Source: Candidatus Kaiserbacteria bacterium RIFCSPLOWO2_01_FULL_54_13
GTDB taxonomy: Bacteria > Patescibacteriota > Minisyncoccia > Phycocordibacterales > UBA2100
Length of the DNA: 10,515 nt
Reading direction: 5' to 3'
Assembly (NCBI GenBank): GCA_001781685.1
Contig: MFLZ01000013.1
Location: 3,699-14,213 of the forward strand
Positions 5,433 to 10,515 of this stretch are shown in pieces. Both the position numbers and the translations under genes were made by a program. Within the stretch, counting starts at the first letter, position 1. Every line of letters starts with the position of its first letter. The notes below the pieces were generated by a model that made no database searches, was not told the DNA's origin, and saw only the letters and a program-made list of their open reading frames with translations.

Positions 5433-5753
5433 ATGGCCAAAATCGCGATTATTGAGACAGGTGGGAAGCAGTACCTCGTGACGAAGGACAGTGTTTTGAG
5501 TATTGAAAAGCTTTCCGATTCATCGAAAGCAGGGGAAAAGCTGACTTTTGATAAGGTGCTCCTCGTAGACGACGGGTCTGAAACGAAAGTTGGTTCTCCT
5601 TATATAGATGGTGCAAAAGTCTCTGCGGAGCTCGTCGAAGAAGGCCGTGCGAAGAAGGTGACCGTAATCCGCTACCGCCAAAAGAGCCGCCATTTCGTAA
5701 AAAAGGGCCACCGCCAACCGTACGCAAAAGTCCGCATCACCGCACTGCCCTAA
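5433..5753 (+). CDS. rplU: 50S ribosomal protein L21
   Basis: 106 residues, the normal length for bacterial L21, which binds 23S rRNA near L20. The N-terminal AIIETGGKQYLV is the family signature; the C-terminal KVTVIRYRQKSRHFVKKGHR and the closing YAKVRITAL strand match the RNA-binding end of the family. ATG 5433 is chosen because MAKIAIIETGGKQY is the usual N-terminus, although the frame extends to a TTG at 5421. In many bacteria rpmA (L27) follows; here the next gene is an unknown protein 6 bp downstream, so the usual L21-L27 pairing is absent in this window. Confidence 0.97.
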   Translation: MAKIAIIETGGKQYLVTKDSVLSIEKLSDSSKAGEKLTFDKVLLVDDGSETKVGSPYIDGAKVSAELVEEGRAKKVTVIRYRQKSRHFVKKGHRQPYAKVRITALP

Positions 5754-5759
5754 GGATGT

Positions 5760-6215
5760 ATGTCTGATGAGTCTGTCGAGCCAAAAAAGACTCGCGCAAG
5801 GCTACTACTTTGGCTAAGGGGTCCATTGGCAGAAAAGCAGATAGAGACGCAAAAGGTCAGAGTAGGAAAGCGGGAGTATGAATATCCATCTCCCGAGGCC
5901 GTTGATGCTGAGCTTCTGAAAATGTCTACCATGATGAGTGGACGGGATGCCTTTGAGCGCCTCGCCTTCGAAAGGTTTTCGGAGCGACTTGTAGGCAAAA
6001 TGAAAGAGGGTAGAGCTGCTCTCATCCTTGCTGGGCAGCACGCAGAGCGGAACTACCGTCAGGAAGGGCAAGCACATTGGTCGGACTCAGATTTGAGAAT
6101 TGCAAGAGGCTTGTTTAAAGATGCTCAAAGCATCCTGAACGCGTATTGGAGTCAGGATCCGGAGGAAATGCGAGAAATTTTCGACGATCGAAGTCCAAAA
6201 GATACCACGCACTAA
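5760..6215 (+). CDS. unknown helical protein downstream of rplU
   Basis: 151 residues from ATG 5760, preceded by AAGGA close to the start and only 6 bp after the rplU stop, so it is probably co-transcribed with L21. The sequence is soluble and predicted mostly helical: a basic N-terminal stretch (KKTRARLLLWLRG), a short beta-like part (VRVGKREYEYPS), then amphipathic helices (GRDAFERLAFERFSERLVGK, ARGLFKDAQSILNAYW) and an acidic tail. No motif, Cys pair, signal peptide or known domain was recognised. It ends 3 bp from the convergent recR stop, with no visible terminator between. Confidence 0.75.
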   Translation: MSDESVEPKKTRARLLLWLRGPLAEKQIETQKVRVGKREYEYPSPEAVDAELLKMSTMMSGRDAFERLAFERFSERLVGKMKEGRAALILAGQHAERNYRQEGQAHWSDSDLRIARGLFKDAQSILNAYWSQDPEEMREIFDDRSPKDTTH

Positions 6216-6218
6216 ATA

Positions 6219-6821
6219 TTATCTCCTGCTCTCAAGCGCACTTTTTATCGTCTCCGGGTCGGCATACTCGAGCTCGCTTCCGGTAGAAAGCCCGCGGCCG
6301 AGCATCGTAACCTTGATGTCGGGATTTCGTAAATCCCGACATTCTTCTCTGATACGAACGGCGGTTGCGTCGCCCTCGGGGTTGGCGGGGAACGCGAGAA
6401 TGATTTCCTTTAGTCCACTCTTGACGCGCGAAGGCATAGAGTCGAGTAATTGCTTGATGCGAAGGCCGTCTGTTTTTTCGGATGCGAGCGAGATAGTGCC
6501 GCCGAGCACGAAGTAGCGGCCCTTGTACGTGCCACTCTTTTCAAGCGCTAAAAGATCGGCATCGGATGCGACGACAGCGAGGTATTGACTATCGCGTTCC
6601 GGATTTGAGCAGATCGCACAGATCTTTGTCTTTCCCGAGTGATATCGCATACACTCGGGACACTGAATTACAGCGCGTGTGAGACTTTGGATGGCGTTAA
6701 GGAGCTCTCGCCGGAGAGCGGGGGAGCTGCGTAGCAAGTACTGCACGAAGCGCTGCGCCTGCCGCGGACCGATGCCGGGAAACTTTTCAAAGAGAGCTGT
6801 CAGGCGTTCAATAGAGTCCAT
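6219..6821 (-). CDS. recR: recombination protein RecR
   Basis: 200 residues, full length. RecR acts with RecO (and RecF) to load RecA onto gapped DNA. In order: a helix-hairpin-helix with FPGIGPRQAQRF (14-25), the C4 zinc finger C54, C57, C68 and C71 (CPEC...CAIC), the Toprim domain from about residue 80 with LALEKSG and YFVLGG (103-108), the acidic Toprim motif NPEGDATA (147-154), and the C-terminal GSELEYADPETIKSALESRR. Residues 160-169 (ECRDLRNPDI), just before IKV, are encoded by a perfect 12-bp palindrome and look slightly longer than in B. subtilis or E. coli RecR. No Shine-Dalgarno is present; a weak AACAAT lies 7 nt before the ATG. The gene lies downstream of dnaB and of the candidate RNA at 6863-6980. 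Confidence 0.96.
   Translation of the reverse strand: MDSIERLTALFEKFPGIGPRQAQRFVQYLLRSSPALRRELLNAIQSLTRAVIQCPECMRYHSGKTKICAICSNPERDSQYLAVVASDADLLALEKSGTYKGRYFVLGGTISLASEKTDGLRIKQLLDSMPSRVKSGLKEIILAFPANPEGDATAVRIREECRDLRNPDIKVTMLGRGLSTGSELEYADPETIKSALESRR
6316..6342. repeat. palindrome inside recR
   Basis: A perfect 12-bp stem (6316-6327 with 6331-6342) with loop CGT on the plus strand, ATGTCGGGATTT and its complement. It is coding, giving CRDLRNPDI in RecR, and shares the centre TTCGTAA and the ATG...CAT ends with the aag palindrome at 2122-2146. Confidence 0.82.
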
Positions 6822-6862
6822 GTTAGAGATTGTTATGAACGAAGCGAATTACAAGCTCTTAC

Positions 6863-6980
6863 ACCCAGCACCAATTCGGTATCCGTAACCTGTGTCACGA
6901 TTTCGAGATTTGGCCGAGACCTATCTCAACATTCGTTCGTGCACGCGATTCCGTTGAGGGATGCCAAATTGGTGCTGGGT
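6863..6980 (-). ncRNA. candidate structured RNA between dnaB and recR
   Basis: A 118-nt segment closed by a perfect 14-bp stem: ACCCAGCACCAATT on the minus strand (6980-6967) pairs with AATTGGTGCTGGGT (6876-6863). Pairing continues inward with a G-T wobble, two G-C pairs, one C-A mismatch and ATCC/GGAT, giving about 22 stacked positions. Inside, CTCAAC (6958-6953) can pair with GTTGAG (6930-6925), and CACGA with TCGTG offers an alternative fold. A perfect TATAAT lies exactly 7 nt upstream of A6980, so the predicted transcription start is the first base of the closing stem. No reading frame of note crosses it and no U-tract follows, so it is not an ordinary terminator. It could be a free small RNA or the 5' leader of recR. 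It does not match tRNA, tmRNA, SRP RNA or RNase P as I know them. Confidence 0.5.
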
Positions 6981-6987
6981 AGTGAAA

Positions 6988-7017
6988 ATTATAGTCACTT
7001 CGTTCCTTAATTTTCTA
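6988..7017 (-). promoter_or_regulatory. promoter of the candidate RNA / recR
   Basis: Minus strand: -35 TAGAAA (7012-7017, four of six consensus), 18-bp spacer, perfect -10 TATAAT (6988-6993). It begins directly after the dnaB stop codon (7018-7020). Confidence 0.65.
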
Positions 7018-8403
7018 CTAAAACGGTGCTTCTTGTTCCACCTCAGTTTCCGGCGTGAAGCCGCCAAAGTCGCTCTTCTCGATGGAGAGGAACGTCGTCG
7101 TCTCTTCGTCGAAGCGCAGCTCGATTTTTCCGGTGGGGCCGTTGCGGTGCTTTTCGACAAGAATCTCCGCGATGCCGGGGCGGTCGGAGTTCTCGTTCAT
7201 TTTGTCGTCGCGATGTATGAACATCACCACGTCTGCGTCCTGCTCCAAGGAGCCAGAATCGCGAAGATCGCTAAGCCTCGGACGGCCACGGCGAGTCTCC
7301 ACCGCGCGCGACAACTGTGAAAGCGCCAAGACAGGCACATCGAGCTCGCGCGCCATAGCTTTGAGCGAGCGGGATATCTCGGTGATCTGCTGAACCATGG
7401 AGTCCGCCGCGCGCGTGTATGTCGGCGTAATGAGCTGCAGGTAGTCCACGATAACGAGTTTGAGGTCTTTTTCCATCTTGAGCCTCCGTGCGACCGAGCG
7501 CATCTGGAGCACCGTCGAGGAGGGCTTGTCGTCAATGTAAATCGGCGCTTCGGCGAGAACTCCCATCGCTTCCTGAAGCCGTGCAAACTCGTCCTCGCTC
7601 TTGATCTTCCCGGTGCGCAGACGCCACGCGTTCACGCCCGCCTGCGCTGCAAGCATCCTATCGACGAGCTGCTGCGAGCTCATCTCAAGCGAAAAGATGC
7701 CCACCGGCGTGCCGTGCTTTGTGGCAGACAGTCTGGCGATGTCGAGGGCGAGCGCGGTCTTGCCCATCGATGGGCGCGCGGCAAGGAGAATGAGGTCCGA
7801 TTTCTGGAGGCCCGCAAGGAGGTTGTCGAGTTCGCGGAAACCGGTGGAGACTCCGCGCAAAACCGATTCGTGTTTCTGCAAGTGTTCGAGGCGCTCCCAC
7901 GCCTCCGTGAGCTCTTCTTTGATCGCACTGAATGAGCGAAGCATCGGCGTCTGCGAAACGCCAAAGACCGCCGCTTGTGCCTCGTCGAGAACGGTGGCGA
8001 CATCTCTGTCTTCTTGGAAACCGAGCTCGTTAATCGTGGCGGCGGCGGCGATAAGACTCCGCAGGAGGAATTTGGTCTGCACCAATTCCGCATAGTGCCG
8101 CGCGCTTCCGGGAGAAGCGGCGGCGCCGACGAGCTCGGAGAGGTAGGCGGCGCCGCCTAATTCGCCGAGCTGTTTGCGCTCCTTGAGCTTTGCCGAAACA
8201 GTGACGATGTCTATTGGATCATTCTTTGCGTAGAGTGAAAGCATCGCGTCGTAGACCACGCGGTGCTTGCCTGCGTAGAAAGAGTCGACGCCGACGACAT
8301 CGGCGACTTCGTACATCGCGTTGGGATTAAGCATGAGTGCTCCCAAGAGCGCGCGTTCTGCGTCGGTGTCTTGCGGTGGAATGCGCGGCGTTTTTTCAAC
8401 CAT
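7018..8403 (-). CDS. dnaB: replicative DNA helicase DnaB
   Basis: 461 residues, full-length hexameric helicase that unwinds DNA at the replication fork. The N-terminal domain (about 8-110, PQDTDAERALLGALMLNPNA) is followed by a linker helix and the RecA-like ATPase: Walker A ARPSMGKTA (209-217), SLEMSSQQLVDRM (238-250), Walker B LVIVDYLQL (316-324), the SQLSRAVE block with RPRLSDLRDSGSLEQDADVV (about 362-393), and the arginine-finger segment EKHRNGPTG (417-425). No intein interrupts these motifs, although DnaB is a frequent intein site. The acidic C-terminal tail (TPETEVEQEAPF) is typical. An extended -10 box sits 6 nt before the ATG, so translation probably begins on a leaderless mRNA. The gene is divergent from the sigma4/HARE regulator. 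Confidence 0.97.
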   Translation of the reverse strand: MVEKTPRIPPQDTDAERALLGALMLNPNAMYEVADVVGVDSFYAGKHRVVYDAMLSLYAKNDPIDIVTVSAKLKERKQLGELGGAAYLSELVGAAASPGSARHYAELVQTKFLLRSLIAAAATINELGFQEDRDVATVLDEAQAAVFGVSQTPMLRSFSAIKEELTEAWERLEHLQKHESVLRGVSTGFRELDNLLAGLQKSDLILLAARPSMGKTALALDIARLSATKHGTPVGIFSLEMSSQQLVDRMLAAQAGVNAWRLRTGKIKSEDEFARLQEAMGVLAEAPIYIDDKPSSTVLQMRSVARRLKMEKDLKLVIVDYLQLITPTYTRAADSMVQQITEISRSLKAMARELDVPVLALSQLSRAVETRRGRPRLSDLRDSGSLEQDADVVMFIHRDDKMNENSDRPGIAEILVEKHRNGPTGKIELRFDEETTTFLSIEKSDFGGFTPETEVEQEAPF

Positions 8404-8409
8404 GTACGC

Positions 8410-8418
8410 ATCCTACCA
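8410..8418 (-). promoter_or_regulatory. extended -10 of dnaB (leaderless)
   Basis: Minus strand TGgTAGGAT (hexamer 8410-8415) is followed by 6 nt and then ATG 8403. The -35 region is poor, as allowed with an extended -10. There is no Shine-Dalgarno site. Confidence 0.55.
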
Positions 8419-8471
8419 TGTGAGGCGTGCGCACTTTGAGAGGAGGAGTGGCAAGAAATGTTGTTTACATG

Positions 8472-8485
8472 TGGACAGCTGTCCA
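8472..8485. promoter_or_regulatory. 14-bp palindrome, possible operator
   Basis: TGGACAGCTGTCCA is a perfect palindrome in the divergent dnaB/sigma4 control region. It ends 4 bp before the -35 of the plus-strand promoter at 8490-8518, where a dimeric regulator could act. The bound protein is unknown. Confidence 0.45.
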
Positions 8486-8489
8486 AACC

Positions 8490-8518
8490 TTGACGCTATC
8501 ACGCGTATTTGATACAAC
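8490..8518 (+). promoter_or_regulatory. promoter upstream of the sigma4/HARE gene
   Basis: -35 TTGACG (8490-8495, five of six), 17-bp spacer, -10 TACAAC (8513-8518, four of six). It would give a leader of about 140 nt. A perfect TATAAT at 8560-8565 is a second possible -10, with a poor -35. Confidence 0.5.
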
Positions 8519-8527
8519 GTACGCCAC

Positions 8528-8681
8528 ACTGCCATAGATAGTCAAACAGCTCCGCACACTATAATTGCATGGCAGTCGTTTTGAACTATGTCGAATGACT
8601 CTAAAACCCAGTCTTTAAGCCAAAGTATTAACATATCGTGGTGCATGGCATTGCAGACATAATGCCATTTCGTATAACGAA
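8528..8681 (+). promoter_or_regulatory. leader with repeated TGCCAT/ATGGCA inverted repeats
   Basis: Two inverted repeats use the same core: ACTGCCAT (8528-8535) with ATGGCAGT (8569-8576), bracketing the TATAAT at 8560-8565; and ATGGCATT (8645-8652) with AATGCCAT (8661-8668), 8-nt loop, covering ATG 8662. Next to it lies TTCGT-ATA-ACGAA (8669-8681), ending just before ATG 8683. These could be operator half-sites or a leader hairpin; the sequence does not decide which. Confidence 0.4.
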
Positions 8682-9705
8682 TATGCTCGGATTTGCTCCA
8701 AAAACAGTCACGAAGGACCTGCTCTCCGGGCTCCCTGAGCGCACGCGGAAGGTCTTGACCGATCGTTACGGACTCTCGCCGAAAGGCGAGAGTCGCACGT
8801 TGGATGCGATCGGTAAGGAATACGGCATCACCCGCGAGCGTGTTCGTCAGATCGAAAACCACGGCCTTTCCATCGTGCGGGAATCCGAGACGTATACGGC
8901 CCATGCGCCGACGCTTGAAGACTTGAAGCGCGTTTTACATGTGCTGGGAGGCGTACTCGCGGAGGAAACCATACTTGAACATCTTCCCAAACATGAGTCG
9001 GAGAGAAATCACATTATCTTCCTTCTCACTGTCGGCCACCATTTCAACGACCGGCGGGAGGATGCAAATTTCAAAACACGCTGGCATGTGGACGAACAGC
9101 TTGCTGAAGCTGTCGAGCGCGCGCTCGCGAATTTGTACGAAGCGATCGAGCCGAGTCAGCTCACGCCCGAAGAGGAATTTGTCGAGCACTTTGCGAAACA
9201 CTTGAAGCAGGAAGGCGTCAAGAATCGTCCGCCGGAGGTCTTGGTGAGATGGCTTTTGATTTCAAAGCGCATTGGAAAGAATCCCTTGGGCGAGTGGGGG
9301 AGAATCGAATCGCCGCATGTGCGCATCAAGAACACGCGCGACTTTGCGTACCTCACCCTGAAGCGCCACGGCTCGCCCATGCATTTCACGGAGGTTGCCA
9401 AGGGGATCGGAGCGCTCTTCAACCGCGAGGCGCACCCCGCGACGACACACAACGAGCTCATCAAGGATAATCGCTTCGTTCTCGTCGGCCGCGGGCTCTA
9501 CGCCTTGAAGGAGTGGGGGTACGAACCGGGAGTCGTCCGCGATGTGATTCGAGGAGTTCTTACGCGTGACGGGGCTCTCACCCGCGAAGAGATCATCGAT
9601 CGCGTGAAGCGCGAGCGGTATGTGAAGGACGCTACTATCGTCGTCAATCTTCAGAACCCCATTTTTGTTCGCCTCCCCGATGGCAAGTACTCGCTCTTGA
9701 AGTAG
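8662..9705 (+). CDS. sigma-70 region 4 / HARE-HTH fusion regulator
   Basis: 347 residues from ATG 8662; ATG 8683 (MLGFAPKTVTKDLL) is equally plausible, and GTG 8638 is less so. Neither has a Shine-Dalgarno site. The N-terminus is a sigma-70 region 4: LSGLPERTRKVLTDRYGL, then the helix-turn-helix AIGKEYGITRERVRQIEN (49-66), the part that reads the -35 box. Sigma regions 2 and 3 are absent, so it cannot open a promoter alone. The middle (about 85-220) is helical and unassigned. Residues about 228-285 (LTLKRHGSPMHFTEVAKGIG through GRGLYALKEWGY) resemble a HARE-HTH winged helix, as in the RNA polymerase delta subunit. A last winged-helix-like unit (292-347) ends DGKYSLLK. Likely an RNA-polymerase-associated regulator; fusions of this type are common in CPR bacteria. 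A GAAA-looped hairpin lies inside its N-terminal coding region. Confidence 0.85.
   Translation: MPFRITNMLGFAPKTVTKDLLSGLPERTRKVLTDRYGLSPKGESRTLDAIGKEYGITRERVRQIENHGLSIVRESETYTAHAPTLEDLKRVLHVLGGVLAEETILEHLPKHESERNHIIFLLTVGHHFNDRREDANFKTRWHVDEQLAEAVERALANLYEAIEPSQLTPEEEFVEHFAKHLKQEGVKNRPPEVLVRWLLISKRIGKNPLGEWGRIESPHVRIKNTRDFAYLTLKRHGSPMHFTEVAKGIGALFNREAHPATTHNELIKDNRFVLVGRGLYALKEWGYEPGVVRDVIRGVLTRDGALTREEIIDRVKRERYVKDATIVVNLQNPIFVRLPDGKYSLLK
8771..8794. repeat. hairpin inside the sigma4/HARE gene
   Basis: A perfect 10-bp stem GACTCTCGCC / GGCGAGAGTC closed by the tetraloop GAAA (8781-8784). It is translated in-frame around SPKGES, between RYGL and the helix-turn-helix of sigma region 4, a loop that is usually short and variable. 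Confidence 0.75.
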
Positions 9706-9740
9706 GTCAAAAAAATTAAAAATCGCCGCCTGCACCGACC

Positions 9741-9815
9741 TGTCTGCGTGCAGACACGCACGGGCAAAGCCTCCTGCCTTCGTTGAAGACTCGGCAGGCA
9801 GATTGGCGGGCAGGC
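9741..9815. repeat. composite palindromic repeat in the spacer, includes copy B
   Basis: The 177-bp gap after the sigma4 gene holds a palindrome TGTCTGCGTGCAGACA (9741-9756), then copy B of the yqeY repeat (9773-9798, CCTGCC...GGCAGG), then GGCGGGCAGGC (9805-9815). A small AAAAGTT/AACTTTT hairpin follows at 9816-9832. No convincing gene lies here. Confidence 0.7.
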
Positions 9816-9838
9816 AAAAGTTATCAACTTTTGAGCCT

Positions 9839-9866
9839 CATTTTGGCTTTTGCATTTCGCATTTTG
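9839..9866. repeat. four tandem heptamers
   Basis: CATTTTG, GCTTTTG, CATTTCG and CATTTTG follow each other without gaps from 9839 to 9866, just upstream of the start of the last gene. Similar imperfect CATTTTG arrays occur, from memory, in spacers of related genomes. Confidence 0.7.
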
Positions 9867-9869
9867 ACT

Positions 9870-9875
9870 TATTAT
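9870..9875 (+). promoter_or_regulatory. -10 box of the last gene (leaderless)
   Basis: TATTAT (five of six consensus) is followed by 7 nt and then ATG 9883. The -35 region lies in the heptamer array and is poor. The predicted start coincides with the ATG. Confidence 0.5.
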
Positions 9876-9882
9876 TACTTCT

Positions 9883-10515
9883 ATGTCGTACGCAATACCG
9901 GGAGTGGGAGATGAGGAAAAGCTCCATACCATTACTTCCGGGCAGGTCAGGAGCTTTTTGGGCGACGCCATCAAGCTCGACTTTCGAGCGTTCGTTGAGG
10001 GGAACATCGGCAACATGTTCGGCATTTCGCGCGGGCTCTTTCTCATGGCGGTATTTGCGGGCTTTCTAGGTGTCCTTGCGCAGCAGATCCCGGCTCTCCC
10101 GCTCTTTGCCTTTGCATGGATCGTGGGCACGATGCCCCTATGGCTTCCCGTCGCTGCCGTGGCCGGAGGCTGGAGAGCGTGGGTGTGGTACGTACAGTCC
10201 CTTTATCTCTCGAATATAAAGCCGGTCCTTCTCGAGGTGAAGATGCCGCGCGATCTCGTGAAGTCGCCGCGGGGGATGGACACGGCGCTCTCCCATCTGT
10301 GGATGGACGCGGGCGAGGTGACGTTTATGAACCGCAAATGGATGGGCTCGGTGCGTCCTATCTGGTCTCTCGAGATTGCCTCCTTCGGCGGCGAGGTGCA
10401 CTTTTACATCTGGACATGGGACAGCTGGCGCGGCTCCGTCGAGGCGGCGATCTACTCACAGTACCCGGAAGTGGAAATGTTCGAAGTCGAAGATTACGCC
10501 TCGAAGTTTGAGTAC
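9883..10515 (+). CDS. membrane protein with a CPR-type (DUF8128-like) domain, partial
   Basis: 211 residues from ATG 9883; the frame is open at the window edge, so the C-terminus is missing. After a soluble N-terminus (residues 1-47) there are two hydrophobic stretches, about 51-67 (GLFLMAVFAGFLGVLAQ) and 73-94 (LFAFAWIVGTMPLWLPVAAVAG), forming a hairpin in the membrane. From about residue 114 a soluble domain follows: KPVLLEVKMPRDLVKSPRGM, then WSLEIASFGGEVHFYIWT, then VEAAIYSQYPEVEMFEVEDY. These three blocks match a domain I recall as DUF8128 in CPR proteins that often lie beside VirB4/TraC-like or other type IV secretion ATPase genes. That neighbourhood is outside the window. The assignment is from memory of the pattern; the function is unknown. 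Confidence 0.8.
   Translation, partial: MSYAIPGVGDEEKLHTITSGQVRSFLGDAIKLDFRAFVEGNIGNMFGISRGLFLMAVFAGFLGVLAQQIPALPLFAFAWIVGTMPLWLPVAAVAGGWRAWVWYVQSLYLSNIKPVLLEVKMPRDLVKSPRGMDTALSHLWMDAGEVTFMNRKWMGSVRPIWSLEIASFGGEVHFYIWTWDSWRGSVEAAIYSQYPEVEMFEVEDYASKFEY

Noticed and set aside
6863..6980. The 14-bp inverted repeat as a MITE or insertion-sequence end
   Set aside because: No flanking direct repeat or transposase remnant is seen, and the exact promoter spacing favours an RNA; a mobile origin is not fully excluded.
7766..7781. Palindrome GCCCATCGATGGGC in dnaB
   Set aside because: It encodes the invariant Walker A region (PSMGK) and is explained by required codons; it is not at a variable loop like the other palindromes.
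8146..8159. Palindrome AGGCGGCGCCGCCT in dnaB
   Set aside because: It codes the normal GGAAYL segment of the N-terminal domain; GC-rich Gly/Ala codons suffice to explain it.
8569..8598. Nine-codon frame (MAVVLNYVE) after the TATAAT at 8560-8565
   Set aside because: The start is only 3 nt after the -10, before any plausible transcription start, and there is no ribosome-binding site.

Overview
The window looks like a chromosomal stretch of a Candidate Phyla Radiation bacterium (Patescibacteria, probably a Parcubacteria lineage such as Kaiserbacteria). This is inferred from short, compact genes with small gaps, an RRM protein with a Gly/Arg tail, a sigma-region-4/HARE-HTH fusion of a type common in these genomes, a membrane protein with a CPR-type C-terminal domain, and palindromic repeats in and between genes. 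No taxonomic marker gene (rRNA) is present, so the assignment rests on gene style and memory of the families.

Layout. 1-660: the end of an RRM RNA-binding protein, a strong hairpin terminator, and a four-helix membrane protein. 662-2597 (+): an MFS-like permease and an alkyladenine DNA glycosylase. Each is preceded by a copy of the same inverted-repeat element, whose right arm runs into a GTG codon of the gene. 2597-2681: a hairpin-rich convergent junction. 2682-4269 (-): two overlapping unknown genes with their own promoter, the GatB/YqeY-domain protein, and a small four-CxxC zinc-ribbon protein. 4270-4326: a divergent promoter region. 4327-6215 (+): rmuC, rplU and an unknown helical protein. 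6219-8403 (-): recR and dnaB, separated by about 200 bp that hold a candidate structured RNA with its own promoter. 8404-8661: a divergent control region rich in palindromes. 8662-9705 (+): the sigma4/HARE-HTH regulator. 9706-9882: a repeat-filled spacer. 9883-end: an incomplete membrane protein with a CPR domain I recall as DUF8128.

Functional theme: mostly housekeeping, with replication and repair (dnaB, recR, rmuC, aag), translation (rplU, yqeY) and transcription control. No mobile element, CRISPR array, tRNA or rRNA was seen.

The most interesting signals are non-coding: (1) a 118-nt candidate RNA between dnaB and recR whose predicted +1 falls on the first base of a long closing stem; (2) the paired CCCGTTAGAART elements at two gene starts, with compensatory base changes between copies; (3) palindromes placed in-frame in aag, recR, the sigma4 gene and yqeY, the last sharing a repeat with an intergenic copy; and (4) -10 boxes lying 6-7 nt before the start codon of several genes, which suggests leaderless mRNAs alongside genes with strong Shine-Dalgarno sites.
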